Both the position numbers and the translations under genes were made by a program. A stretch of DNA of 24,194 bases from Penium margaritaceum (lineage: Eukaryota > Streptophyta > Zygnematophyceae > Desmidiales > Peniaceae): positions 3,582 through 27,775 of the forward strand of contig SZWC01003891.1 of the NCBI GenBank assembly GCA_023375785.1, read 5' to 3'. Below, piece by piece: positions 16,686 to 24,194 of this stretch. The notes beneath the pieces were generated by a model. That model was given only the letters and a program-made list of their open reading frames with translations. It had not been told where the DNA came from and did not search any database. Position 1 is the stretch's first letter; each line of letters starts with the position of its first letter.

Positions 16686-17190
16686 GTGGCAGAAAACTAC
16701 TCCATATTCTGCGCAATAGAATGGTGTTGCCGAGAGAGCAAACCGTACCATTTTCAACATGGTCCAGTCAATGTTGAGCGAGGCGGCACGGACAGCGGCA
16801 AACATCATGAGCGTGACGCCTATGAAGTCGCTAAAAGACGAGGAGTTGAAGGTGTGGGAGACGCAAAAAGAGGTGTGGAGTGGAAAAAAGCCAACTGTGG
16901 TTCACCTCCATACGTTTGGGTGTGTTGCACATGCTGTTGTGCAGGCACAAAACACGTGTCAAGCTGGACCCGCAGAATCGCCAGTTCATCTTCGTCAGGT
17001 ATGAGAGTGGGAGCAAAGGGTACCGGCTCTTCAACCCGTAGAGGCAGCAGATTATGAAGAGTCACGATGTCACGTTTGACGAGGACAACCGTTGGAGGAA
17101 GAAGGTTGAGGGTCTCTTCAAGCGTGGGAAGTGGCTCCCACTCCTCGAAAGGAAGACACTGGAGGACGCAATAAAGGTGATGTCCTAGCA
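16686..17190 (+). pseudogene. pol: E2 integrase, C-terminal part
   Basis: This continues 10334: WQKTTPYSAQ, TAG (16717-16719), NGVAERANRTIFNMV. The catalytic E is GAG at 16732-16734. Counting across the E4 insertion, 33 residues lie between the second D and this E, as in E4. Later pieces are EVWSGKKPTVVHLHTFGCVAH (about 16871-16930), then frameshifted SHDVTFDEDNRWRKKVEG (about 17060-17110), the usual copia block ending the integrase. The stops and shifts make it non-functional. Confidence 0.85.
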
Positions 17191-17540
17191 GCTGCAACTG
17201 GCAAGAACCATCGAGGGGATGGGGGAGGGGTTAATTTGCCTTCAGCCGAGTAGGACAATGAATCTAAATCGCCAGCAGTAGTGAAGTTGAATAAAGAGGC
17301 GGAGAGTGAGCCCGCATCTCCACGGTCCCCGAGAGAGGGAGCAGGCTTGCGATGCAAGTGGCGTCACGAGAGTTCAGCAGCAGCGGTCTCAACAGCATTA
17401 GCTCCGAAGAAGTCGACGCGGAAGGAGGATGGCAAAACGATACGATGCTGCTCAAGGTATCTGGACTGGATTCGTTAAAGCGCTCTTTGCGGAAGAGGTG
17501 TTTAAAACCGTCAAGGAGGCATTGCACTAGAAGGATTAGG
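17191..17540 (+). other. E2 integrase-RT linker, degenerate
   Basis: No conserved domain was recognised. By position this is the variable linker of the polyprotein; short S/E/K-rich readings occur in several frames with stops. Confidence 0.5.
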
Positions 17541-19023
17541 CTGAGTGGGAGGGAGCTATGAAATATGAGCTTGCTTCCCATGAAGAAAATGGCACTTGGG
17601 AGCTTATTGATAGGCCGGGGGCGCAAAAGTTATCGGCTCCAAGTGGATCTCTAAAGAAGCTTAGCAAAGAGAGGCTGGTTGCGCAAGGGTACGCCCAGCA
17701 GAAGGGTGAACACTACGATGAGACCTTCGCACCGGTGAGGAAGTTTGCCTCCATCCGCACCATTTTCTCTATGGCGGCAACGTGTAACTATGAAGTCCAC
17801 CAAATAGACGTTCAAACCGCATTCCTCAACGGCGACCTGGACAAGGAGGTCCTCATGGAGGCACGGAAGGGATGGACGCGTCGTCGGGGAAAGTGTGCTG
17901 GCTTCGAAAGGCACTCTTCGGGCTGAAGCAAACACCACTCATGTGGTACCTGAAAATGAACGGCTTCATGGCCGAGCTTAGCTTTCAGCGGTGCAAAGTG
18001 GATCAAAGCGTGTACGTGCGGAAGCAGCTGGGGTTGCACCAGATCGTGGTCCTTTACGTGGATGACCTCATCCTCGTGTCATCAAACATGAAAGAGCTGG
18101 TGAACTTGAAGAGCTAGTTGTGTGGCTGGTTCAAAATTCCCGACATGAGTGAGCTGGAGTACTATCTCGGCGTCCCCATCAAGAGGGACCGAAAGGCATG
18201 CACGTTGGAGATGGGGCAGACAAAGTACGTGCAAGAGGTGCTCCGCCACTACAACATGGAAGAGTGCAACCCCATCGGCACACCCATGACCATATATGTG
18301 AGCTATGCTCGAGCATGGGGCCGAGCATGGCTGAGGAGGAGATGACAGGTGTGCCATACAAGTCCGCGGTGGGGAGCATCATGTACGCCATACTGGCGAC
18401 GCGGCCCGACTTGGCCTTCGCAGAGGGCCAAGTGAGCAGCTATGTTGCTGATTTTGGGCCGTTGCGTCGGCAAGCTGTGAAGGAGATCCTTTGATATCTC
18501 AAGGCGACAAAACAGTCACAGCTCGTGTTTGGAGGGGGGAGCGTGCCACGACTCCCTCGAGTTGATCCGCTACTCTGATGCCGACGGGGCTGGTGATGTG
18601 GATGACAAAATCAACGTTGGGGTACGCGTTTGTGCTTGTTGGTGTAGCCGTCTCATGAGAAAGCAGAAAGTAGGACTGTGTGGCGCTGTCCAGCACCGAG
18701 GCGGAGTAGATCGCGCTCGTGAACGTCGCAAAGGAGGCAGTGTTCCTACGCCGGCTGCTAAAGGAGATCAAGGTGCCGCAAAGGAAGCTGACAGTACTCA
18801 ATGTCGGCAACATGAGTGCCATTAGCTTGACCCAGAACCCGGTGCTGCACAAGAGGACATCAAGATCCGACATCACTATGCGCGAGACTTGGTTGTGAAG
18901 GGAGATGCGGCTATTGTGCATTGTGGCATTAAGCGCTAGCTCGCCAACGCCATGACCAAGGTAAAGCTCAAAGACATGCACGATGCGAGCTGCATGGAGC
19001 TCGATCTGCGCTCTGGGTTTTGA
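17541..19023 (+). pseudogene. pol: E2 reverse transcriptase and RNase H remnant
   Basis: The RT blocks are in order: ELASHEENGTWELIDRPG (from about 17564), RLVAQGYAQQKGEHYDETF, VHQIDVQTAFLNGDLDKEV, a frameshift near 17865-17885, GKVCWLRKALFGLKQTPLMWY, and VLYVDDLILV with an intact YVDD at 18055-18066. TAG 18115-18117 follows, then WFKIPDMSELEYYLGVPI, KYVQEVLRHYNMEECNP, a further frameshift near 18300, and MYAILATRPDLAFAEG. RNase H is badly broken after TGA at about 18492; only KIRHHYARDLVVKGD and LANAMTKVKLKDMHD near the end are recognisable. The final stop is TGA 19021-19023. Confidence 0.88.
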
Positions 19024-19065
19024 AATGCTATATGTTCGAAAGACAGGACATCAAGATTGCGGTGC

Positions 19066-19075
19066 AAGGGAGAGA
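19066..19075 (+). other. E2 polypurine tract
   Basis: AAGGGAGAGA lies next to the 3' LTR start (TGTTGAC at 19077), where plus-strand synthesis would be primed. Confidence 0.8.
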
Positions 19076-19076
19076 T

Positions 19077-19800
19077 TGTTGACTTGGTGAGTCACTTGTC
19101 TTGAGTGTCGTTGATCGTACTCCCTGGTTCGACCATTGAGGAGTAGTCGAACACTTGATCTGGCTGTAGATTTGGATTCCTTGGATTTTTTCGTGCAAGA
19201 TTAAGCTTTGAAACTCTCGATTTGAGTGAGTATTCACAAAGTTAGCATAGCCCGAAGTACGGGTGTTGGACGGGTGGAATCTGTTACCCACCATGGGTGG
19301 TGGGATAGTCCACTGCTAGTGATCCAAGTTCGTTCCCAACGAGCTCCAAATGCACCGAGGACATGAATGAAGTAACTAGAACGACGTCTTTGACCAAGAT
19401 GAATTTTTCCTTGACTTTTGGGTGAGGAAACACGCTCCGACGAGTCAATTGTCGAAGCGCATATTGTTGCCTAGCGAGCAAGCCAAGATGGGCGACTCCA
19501 CCAAGGGTTGCTTCGACAACCGTATCAAGGGCTCTAGTGCTCTGATTTGGGTATGTTGAATGCATCAAAAGGCTTACATCATAGGCTATAAGGATCTGAT
19601 GTAATCTCACTGTGCTAAGTAACAAAAACGTGTTTCAATTCTGTTCTACTGAATGCAACGTGTTGTGCCCACTCCAATCCGTGATCTTTGTGCTCCACAC
19701 TCTTTACCATAGGTGTCCATTGGCTGCCCCAAACATTGGTAGTGTGCTTAGTGAGAGCTAAGCATCCTTGAAGGTGCCTCCGCACCCACTAGTGCGAACA
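19077..19800 (+). repeat. E2 3' LTR (724 bp)
   Basis: This matches 3684-4403 in order. The TATA-like block is at about 19583-19630 (TATAAG 19587-19592) and the hairpin equivalent at 19286-19305. It ends GCGAACA, followed by the ACATC duplication. Confidence 0.95.
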
Positions 19801-19805
19801 ACATC
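19801..19805 (+). repeat. Target-site duplication of E2, right copy (ACATC)
   Basis: This is an exact copy of 3679-3683. The E1 coding sequence resumes directly after it. Confidence 0.95.
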
Positions 19806-20632
19806 AACACTATCAACCTCAGATTCGGACACCTCCAATACAACGGCGCGACAACGCCTTTTTCCACCGACCACGTCCTTAACGACCCCTTTGTCCCTAC
19901 CACCACCCCCTCTTTTGACCCCTTTCCTGAGTTGGTTAGCTCTCATGTATGCCATTCTCCGCACTGATTCTGACTTGGCCTACCTTCAGTGCGTCCTCTC
20001 CCGCTTTTTTGGACTAGGCCGCTTCTCCACATACTTGTAACGACCTGCTAAGCGGGTCCTCCGCTACATTCAATTCATTCAAGGGCACGGTCTCACTCTT
20101 GGTGGATCCCTGGATATCTTTCTTGGTGGATCTTTGGACATCTCTCTCGAGAGAGTTTCACTAATTCTTCTTGGGCCAACGACCAAGCAGATCGCCGTTC
20201 TACCTAAGGCTATGGTTTCCATCTTGGTTCTGGTCTCATTAGTTTGCGATCCACTCACTCTTCTTCTGTCTCTCTCTCCTCTTGCAAGTCGGAACTCTAC
20301 GCCGGCACCATGGCAGCACAGGAGGCCACTTGGCTCCGCACCCTCCGTGAGCTTGGCTATCCTCAACCTCAGCCGCGCTGGTGCGACGACGCTAGCACCA
20401 TCGCCCTCACCAAGGATCCGGTGTTCCATGCTCCTACCAAATACATTGAGCTTCCGGACTTCTATCTGCGAGCGAGTGCAGGCTGGTCATCTAGACGTCC
20501 GCCACATGTCCTCCTCAGCCAACATGGGGGACATTTTCATCAAGGCCCTCTCTCACAAAGGCCACCACGGCCTCCTTCCCCTCCTCGACCTTCGCCCTCA
20601 GCTTCTAGAGGTGTCAACGTGAGCACCAAGAT
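19806..20632 (+). pseudogene. pol: E1 RT end and RNase H remnant, right part
   Basis: Joined to 3683, the frame reads ETYINTINLRFG, the expected region after YLGMEV. Then come LMYAILRTDSDLAY (about 19945-19985, after a frameshift), LSRFFGLGRFSTYL, TAA (20038-20040), and RPAKRVLRYI. A short tandem duplication lies at about 20101-20148 (GGTGGATC twice). RNase H follows: SSWANDQADRRST, TAA, GYGFHLGSGLIS, SSCKSELYAGTMAAQEATWL (the catalytic E of CEAELY is K here), WCDDASTIALTKDPVF. The final third is out of frame. The order and motifs match E3 closely, which confirms that E1 and E3 are relatives. Confidence 0.88.
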
Positions 20633-20643
20633 TCTACGCGGTG

Positions 20644-21278
20644 TGTCAGTGAAATCTGTCTCTTGCTTCTCACGTTGATTCCTGTGACTCACCTCACATG
20701 TTCATATCCCTCCATGAGCATTATTCCCCAACCCAGCTCACAATTTTGCCCCTCACAAGCCTACCCTGCCGATTTGCCCCTTCTTGGGCTTCCCCGCCAA
20801 TTTACTCCAAAACCTACTTCATGCATTATTCCATATAGGGACTACCCCACCTTGCCCTTCTTCCCAAACAGGTTACACGATTTCATCCGGCATTTTCCTT
20901 CCCCCGAATGTGGGCAATCTCACCTTACCATCACCTCACCTCCCCACCACCTCACCTTCCCACCACCTCACCTCCCCACCACCTCACCTTCCCACCACCT
21001 CACCTTCCCACCACCTCACTTCCCCACCTCACCTTTCCAACACCACACCTCCCCACCTCACCTTCCCACCACCTCACCTACCCACATCACCTCCACACCT
21101 CACCTCCTCCCCACCTCACCTTCCCACCACCTCACCTCCGCACCACCTCACCTTCACAGCACCTCACCTCACCCCACTTGCTGTTTAGCTTCTTGTTTTA
21201 CTACTTCGGCCACAAGCTGCCCTAGCTCTCATGTCATTCATTCAGTCAAACACATTCATTGTATTCTCATTCTTGACA
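20644..21278 (+). repeat. E1 3' LTR (635 bp)
   Basis: It begins TGTCAGTG after the weak purine tract TCTACGCGGTG and ends TTGACA. About 20930-21170 is a minisatellite of CACCACCTCACCTTCC-like units, the same array as 1-205. The last 100 bases match 214-313. The exact start is supported by the equivalent E3 junction (GGTG followed by TGTC). Confidence 0.88.
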
Positions 21279-21540
21279 CTTCCTCCCTCCCTCCCTCCCT
21301 CCTTCCATCCGTCCGTTTGTCCGTCCGTTTGTCTGTCCGTCCGTCCGTCCGTCCGTCCGTCCGTCCGTCCGTCCGTCCGTCCGTCCGTCCGTCCGTCCGT
21401 CCGTCCGTCCATCCGTCCGTCCATCCGTCCGTCCGTCCGTCCATCCATCCATCCGTCCGTCCGTCCCTCCCTCCGTCCGTCCGTCCATCCGTCCGTCCGT
21501 CCGTCCGTCCCTCCCTCTGTCCCTCCGTCCCTCCGTCCCT
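21279..21540. repeat. Tetranucleotide microsatellite, CCGT with CCAT and CCCT variants
   Basis: A run of four-base units directly abuts the E1 LTR. It is CCTC-rich at both ends and nearly pure CCGT at about 21330-21410, with interspersed CCAT further right. Open frames across it (PSVRPSVR-type on +, GRTDGRTD-type on -) are by-products of the repeat. Confidence 0.93.
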
Positions 21541-21620
21541 CCCTCCCTCCCTCCCTCTCTCTCTCTCTCTCTCCCTCTCTCTCTCTCTCTCTCCCTCTCT
21601 CTCTCTCTCGCTCTCTCTCG
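21541..21620. repeat. CT dinucleotide run
   Basis: An interrupted (CT)n tract with CCCT interruptions every 20-30 bases, continuous with the tetranucleotide array. Confidence 0.9.
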
Positions 21621-21870
21621 CCCCGCCCCGCCCTCTTCCTCTCCTCCACGACCCTACTTCTCCCTTTTCTCTTTCATGTGCCCCTCCTTCCTCATCTCAC
21701 TGTCCTATGCATAGGCAAAATCGTGCTTTGGCCGCAGCGGCAACGCCAGCACCAGGCAGACACACCACAATACATACTCCACTCTGGCCCTCGACTGCGA
21801 TAGTGCAACATCAGCAGCAGAAGCGGCACCAGCAAACGCAACAGCGGTGTCAGTGGCAACACATCCACGA
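21621..21870. other. Unassigned spacer
   Basis: This is pyrimidine-rich to about 21710, then CAG/GCA-rich. It reads open on both strands, but nothing resembles a known protein and no promoter or RNA gene is evident. Confidence 0.4.
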
Positions 21871-22593
21871 CACTGGCAAATTGTGGCAGGCATGCAAGTG
21901 CGTGGCATAGTTTCTGAGACACTGTCCCTGTGTCACTGGCAGATAGTGGCAGGCATGCAAGTGCGTGGCATAGTTTCTGAGACACTGTCCCTGTGTCACT
22001 GGCAGATAGTGGCAGGCATGCAAGTGCGTGGCATAGTTTCTGAGACACTGTCCCTGTGTCACTGGCAGATAGTGGCAGGCATGCAAGTGCGTGGCATAGT
22101 TTCTGAGACACTGTCCCTGTGTCACTGGCAGATAGTGGCAGGCATGCAAGTGCGTGGCATAGTTTCTGAGACACTGTCCCTGTGTCACTGGCAGATAGTG
22201 GCAGGCATGCAAGTGCGTGGCATAGTTTCTGAGACACTGTCCCTGTGTCACTGGCAGATAGTGGCAGGCATGCAAGTGCGTGGCATAGTTTCTGAGACAC
22301 TGTCCCTGTGTCACTGGCAGATAGTGGCAGGCATGCAAGTGCGTGGCATAGTTTCTGAGACACTGTCCCTGTGTCACTGGCAGATAGTGGCAGGCATGCA
22401 AGTGCGTGGCATAGTTTCTGAGACACTGTCCCTGTGTCACTGGCAGATAGTGGCAGGCATGCAAGTGAGTGGCATAGTTTCTGAGACACTGTCCCTGTGT
22501 CACTGGCAAATAGTGGCAGGCATGCAAGTGAGTGGCATAGTTTCTGAGACACTGTCCCTGTGTCACTGGCAAATAGTGGCAGGCATTCAAGTG
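21871..22593. repeat. 63-bp minisatellite, about 11.5 copies
   Basis: There are eleven full 63-base units plus 30 bases of a twelfth, nearly identical. Each begins CACTGGCA and contains GGCAGGCATGCAAGTG and TTTCTGAGACACTGTCCC. The first nine units carry TGCGTGG; the last two carry TGAGTGG. The array starts with a slightly different unit (CAAATTG). The unit length is a multiple of three, so frames on both strands stay open; this is not evidence of a gene. Confidence 0.96.
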
Positions 22594-22595
22594 AG

Positions 22596-23089
22596 GCGGA
22601 CGCCTTATATGGAAAGGCGGAAGGCCTTTTCTCCGGATAAGGCGTGCCTTGTAAAGAATTAGGGCGCGCCCTTAGGTTCATTGAAAAAAAAGGTTGTCAA
22701 AATGAATTTTCAAATATATGCAAAAATAGTACATTTAAAGTTGTGCACGAATCTGAGGTTAAAACAACTATGGCGTCTTCTCATGTGTCACATTGTACAC
22801 TGAAATAAGGTGCAAGCTGCAGCATGCTTACACCATGGAAGTGGTTTTGGGTGGGAATGCCCCAAGCATGCAACCTTTTTGGCAGGTAAAAATCAGGAGA
22901 AAAACTCCTCGAGGATCTCACATGTGAACCATACTCAGCAGATCATTCTGAAGACAACTATGTTTTTTTCAAAATTTCTAGACAAGTGTGCCACGAAAAA
23001 GGCGTTTAAGGCGTCCAGATAAGGCGTTGTGCCTTATTTGGACGCCTTAATCGCCTTATGAATAATTAGGGCGCGCCTTATGCCAACAT
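22596..23089. mobile_element. 494-bp hairpin-rich insertion in the 63-bp minisatellite (possible non-autonomous element)
   Basis: The minisatellite stops after TGAG at 22592-22595 and resumes at 23090 with TGAG, so a 4-base duplication is possible. Both ends carry hairpins made of AAGGCG/CGCCTT: CGCCTTAT at 22601-22608 pairs with ATAAGGCG at 22637-22644, and 23008-23025 pairs with 23031-23048 around a 5-base loop (one mismatch), extended by outer AAGGCG and CGCCTT. Each hairpin is followed by ATTAGGGCGCGCC (about 22659-22671 and 23064-23076). The interior (about 22680-22998) is AT-richer and non-coding. No terminal inverted repeat was found, so the class is open. Confidence 0.6.
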
Positions 23090-23199
23090 TGAGTGGCAGG
23101 CATGCAAATGAGTGGCATAGTTCCTGAGACACTGTCCCTGTGTCACTAGCAGACACTGGCAGGCATGCGAGTGAGTGGCAGGCATGCGAGTGAGTGGGT
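23090..23199. repeat. Residual, diverged copies of the 63-bp minisatellite
   Basis: GAGTGGCAGGCATGCAAATG, GGCATAGTTCCTGAGACACT and CACTAGCAGACACTGG follow in array order, then the short unit GGCAGGCATGCGAGTGAGT occurs twice (about 23159-23195). Confidence 0.85.
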
Positions 23200-23357
23200 G
23201 AGGCCAAGGATCTTCTGCTGGATGCACATTGGAGAAATTTGTCTCGTGCTGCTGTGCTGCATACTTTTTTCCCTTCTTGTTTCAAAAGTCTGTCATACTT
23301 TCTGGCGCTTCTTTTCAAAAGTGGAAAAGTGAGAGTGTTTCAGGCAGTTTCATGCTT
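23200..23357. other. Unassigned unique spacer
   Basis: Nothing recognisable was seen: no convincing coding homology, RNA gene or repeat. Confidence 0.4.
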
Positions 23358-23870
23358 ACTCTCGTCCTCGCCCTCACCCTCATCCTTGCGCTCGCTCTCG
23401 CCCTCGCCCTTTCCTTCTTCGTTGCCCTTACCCCTGCCCTCACTTTTCCCCTCGCCATTGCCCTCACCCTCAGCCTCCCCCTCGCCCTCGCCCTCACCCT
23501 TGCCCTCGCCCTTACCCTCACTGTCGCCCTCGCCTCTACCTTTTCCTCACCCTTGCCCTTGCTCTCGCCCTTGCCCTCCCCATCACCCTTGCCCTCGTGC
23601 TCGCCCCCCACCTCGCTCCCCACCTAGCCCCCCACCTCGCCCCCCACCTCACCCCCCACCTCGCCCCCCACCTCACCCTTGCCCTTGGCCTTGCCCTTGC
23701 CCTTATCCTTGTTGTTACCTTCGCCCTTGCCCTTGCCCTCGCCCGTGCCGTCGCCCTCGTCCCCGCCCTCAGCCTTGCCTTTGCCCTTGCCCTCGCCCTC
23801 CTCTCATCCCTCTCCTTCTCCCTCTCCCTCTTTTTCTGTCTACCTCTTTTTCTGTCTCTCCCGTTTGCTC
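23358..23870. repeat. Degenerate hexamer array, CCCTNN
   Basis: Units are mostly CCCTCG, CCCTCA, CCCTTG and CCCTTA. At about 23600-23683 a 12-base variant, CCCCCCACCTCG, replaces them. The array decays into CTCCCT at about 23810-23860. The + strand translates to LALALTL- or PSPSP-type low complexity in all frames, so no protein is called. Confidence 0.88.
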
Positions 23871-24108
23871 ACGTTCTGTAACCAACCTAGCAGCAAACAA
23901 GCTAACACATCCTGTCCTTGGCATGTCACTGCTGCTGCTCCTGCCGTTGCTGCTGTTGCACCTCAAACAACGACACCGTTTCTTTGGCTGTGCTGCTGCC
24001 TGACTGCTCTAGTCCAGTTCTTCGGGGGGACTTTGGGTCCAGGTCATGGCCCTCATGCCTCCTTGTTCGGCACCTCCCGTCGCTCATGGACGGATGATAG
24101 AGAGTGAA
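23871..24108. other. Unassigned unique spacer
   Basis: It includes a short CTG/TGC-rich stretch at 23926-23960. No gene, element end or RNA was recognised. Confidence 0.4.
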
Positions 24109-24109
24109 C

Positions 24110-24110
<1 letters not shown>

Positions 24111-24152
<42 letters not shown>

Positions 24153-24162
24153 AAACAGAACT

Positions 24163-24194
<32 letters not shown>
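24111..24194. repeat. GA run followed by CT run (inverted, running off the window)
   Basis: (GA)n at about 24111-24148, then AAAAAAAACAGAACTG, then (CT)n from about 24164 to the end. The two runs are complementary, so a hairpin with a loop of about 16 bases is possible. Confidence 0.9.

Larger units (their letters stand above)
3684..19800 (+). mobile_element. E2: Ty1/copia LTR retrotransposon (lineage B) nested in E1, itself carrying E3 and E4
   Basis: The boundaries are two LTRs of about 720 bases (3684-4403 and 19077-19800) in direct orientation, starting TGTTGAC and ending in ACA in the right copy, flanked by ACATC. Without E3 and E4 its length is about 5.64 kb. The order is LTR, decayed primer site, gag, protease, integrase, RT, RNase H, purine tract, LTR. 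The LTRs differ at roughly 15% in the first 90 bases, so it is old. Many stops and frameshifts show it is inactive, although the RT motif YVDD survives. Its closest relative here is E4: both share the purine tract, the half-tRNA type primer site and the integrase spacing. Confidence 0.95.
1..21278 (+). mobile_element. E1: outermost Ty1/copia LTR retrotransposon (lineage A), degenerate, 5' end outside the window
   Basis: The element owns 1-3683 and 19806-21278; everything between is younger insertions. Its order is LTR, tRNA-iMet primer site, gag, protease, integrase tail, RT, RNase H, LTR, which is the copia order. The left LTR (1-313) matches the end of the right LTR (20644-21278). In the last 100 bases I count about 13 differences, so it is an old copy. 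The right LTR starts TGTCA and ends TGACA, the expected inverted termini. It cannot be autonomous: the integrase core is deleted, the RT active site reads YVDN, and several stops and frameshifts are present. Its own length is about 5.5 kb once the missing LTR start is allowed for. The left target duplication lies outside the window, so the right candidate CTTCC (21279-21283) is untested. Confidence 0.9.

Noticed and set aside
20663..21910. 415-codon plus-strand frame with P/H/T-rich and SVRP-type repeats
   Set aside because: It runs through the C-rich LTR array and the CCGT microsatellite; the composition is dictated by the repeats.
21871..22593. Possible CRISPR array
   Set aside because: The units are contiguous with no unique spacers, the unit is too long for a CRISPR repeat, and the context is eukaryotic.
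21692..22681. Long minus-strand open frame (about 329 codons) across the 63-bp minisatellite, and a 271-codon frame on the plus strand
   Set aside because: The unit is 63 bases with no stop in several frames, so both frames are produced by the repeat. There is no homology, no start context and no unique domain.
23358..23870. Telomeric or interstitial telomere repeats
   Set aside because: Units are CCCTNN hexamers, not CCCTAAA or CCCTAA; variable positions are mostly CG, CA and TG.
23194..24003. Leucine/alanine-rich and proline/serine-rich frames that could look like membrane or structural proteins
   Set aside because: All three plus-strand frames are low complexity across the CCCTNN array, with no conserved domain or unique start.

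Overview
The window is nuclear repeat DNA, most likely from a green plant or a streptophyte alga. No host gene was found. About 21.3 kb of the 24.2 kb is a four-element nest of Ty1/copia (Pseudoviridae-type) LTR retrotransposons, all on the + strand. The rest is microsatellite, minisatellite and low-complexity DNA. The lineage call rests on the copia polyproteins and on the primer-binding sites. One site matches 15 of 15 bases of the anticodon arm of plant initiator tRNA-Met, as I recall that tRNA. Two others match its 3' end. A species cannot be named.

Layout. E1, the oldest and outermost element, runs from beyond the left edge to 21278 and owns 1-3683 plus 19806-21278. E2 (3684-19800) sits inside the reverse transcriptase (RT) region of E1, with 5-bp target duplications ACATC. 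E3 (4433-8552, duplications AAGGA) sits in E2 just after its primer-binding site. E4 (10335-16680, duplications ATTGC) sits inside the integrase of E2. When an insertion and one target copy are removed, the interrupted reading frame rejoins without a seam at the E2 and E4 sites; E3 landed in untranslated leader. LTR divergence by eye agrees with this order: roughly 13-15% for E1 and E2, about 3% for E3 and E4.

Two lineages are present. Lineage A (E1, E3) has a classical 3'-end tRNA-iMet primer site, gag proteins similar to each other, and a weak polypurine tract. Lineage B (E2, E4) has a 'half-tRNA' primer site complementary to the anticodon arm of tRNA-iMet (as in Drosophila copia), the tract AAGGGAGAG, and an integrase with D(33)E rather than D(35)E spacing. 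All four elements are defective. E1 lost its integrase core and has a YVDN RT motif. E2 is riddled with stops and frameshifts. E3 keeps one reading frame of about 1,100 codons with only four stops but lacks the whole RT core. E4 is nearly complete, with seven stops and one 1-base frameshift.

Right of the nest (21279-24194) are a CCGT tetranucleotide array, a CT run, a 63-bp minisatellite of about 11.5 copies (21871-22593), a 494-bp hairpin-rich insertion in that minisatellite (22596-23089), a degenerate CCCTNN array (about 23358-23870) and a GA/CT inverted run at the right edge. A single N at 16205 sits in a 331-bp duplication of the E4 3' LTR and probably marks a misjoin in the assembly.
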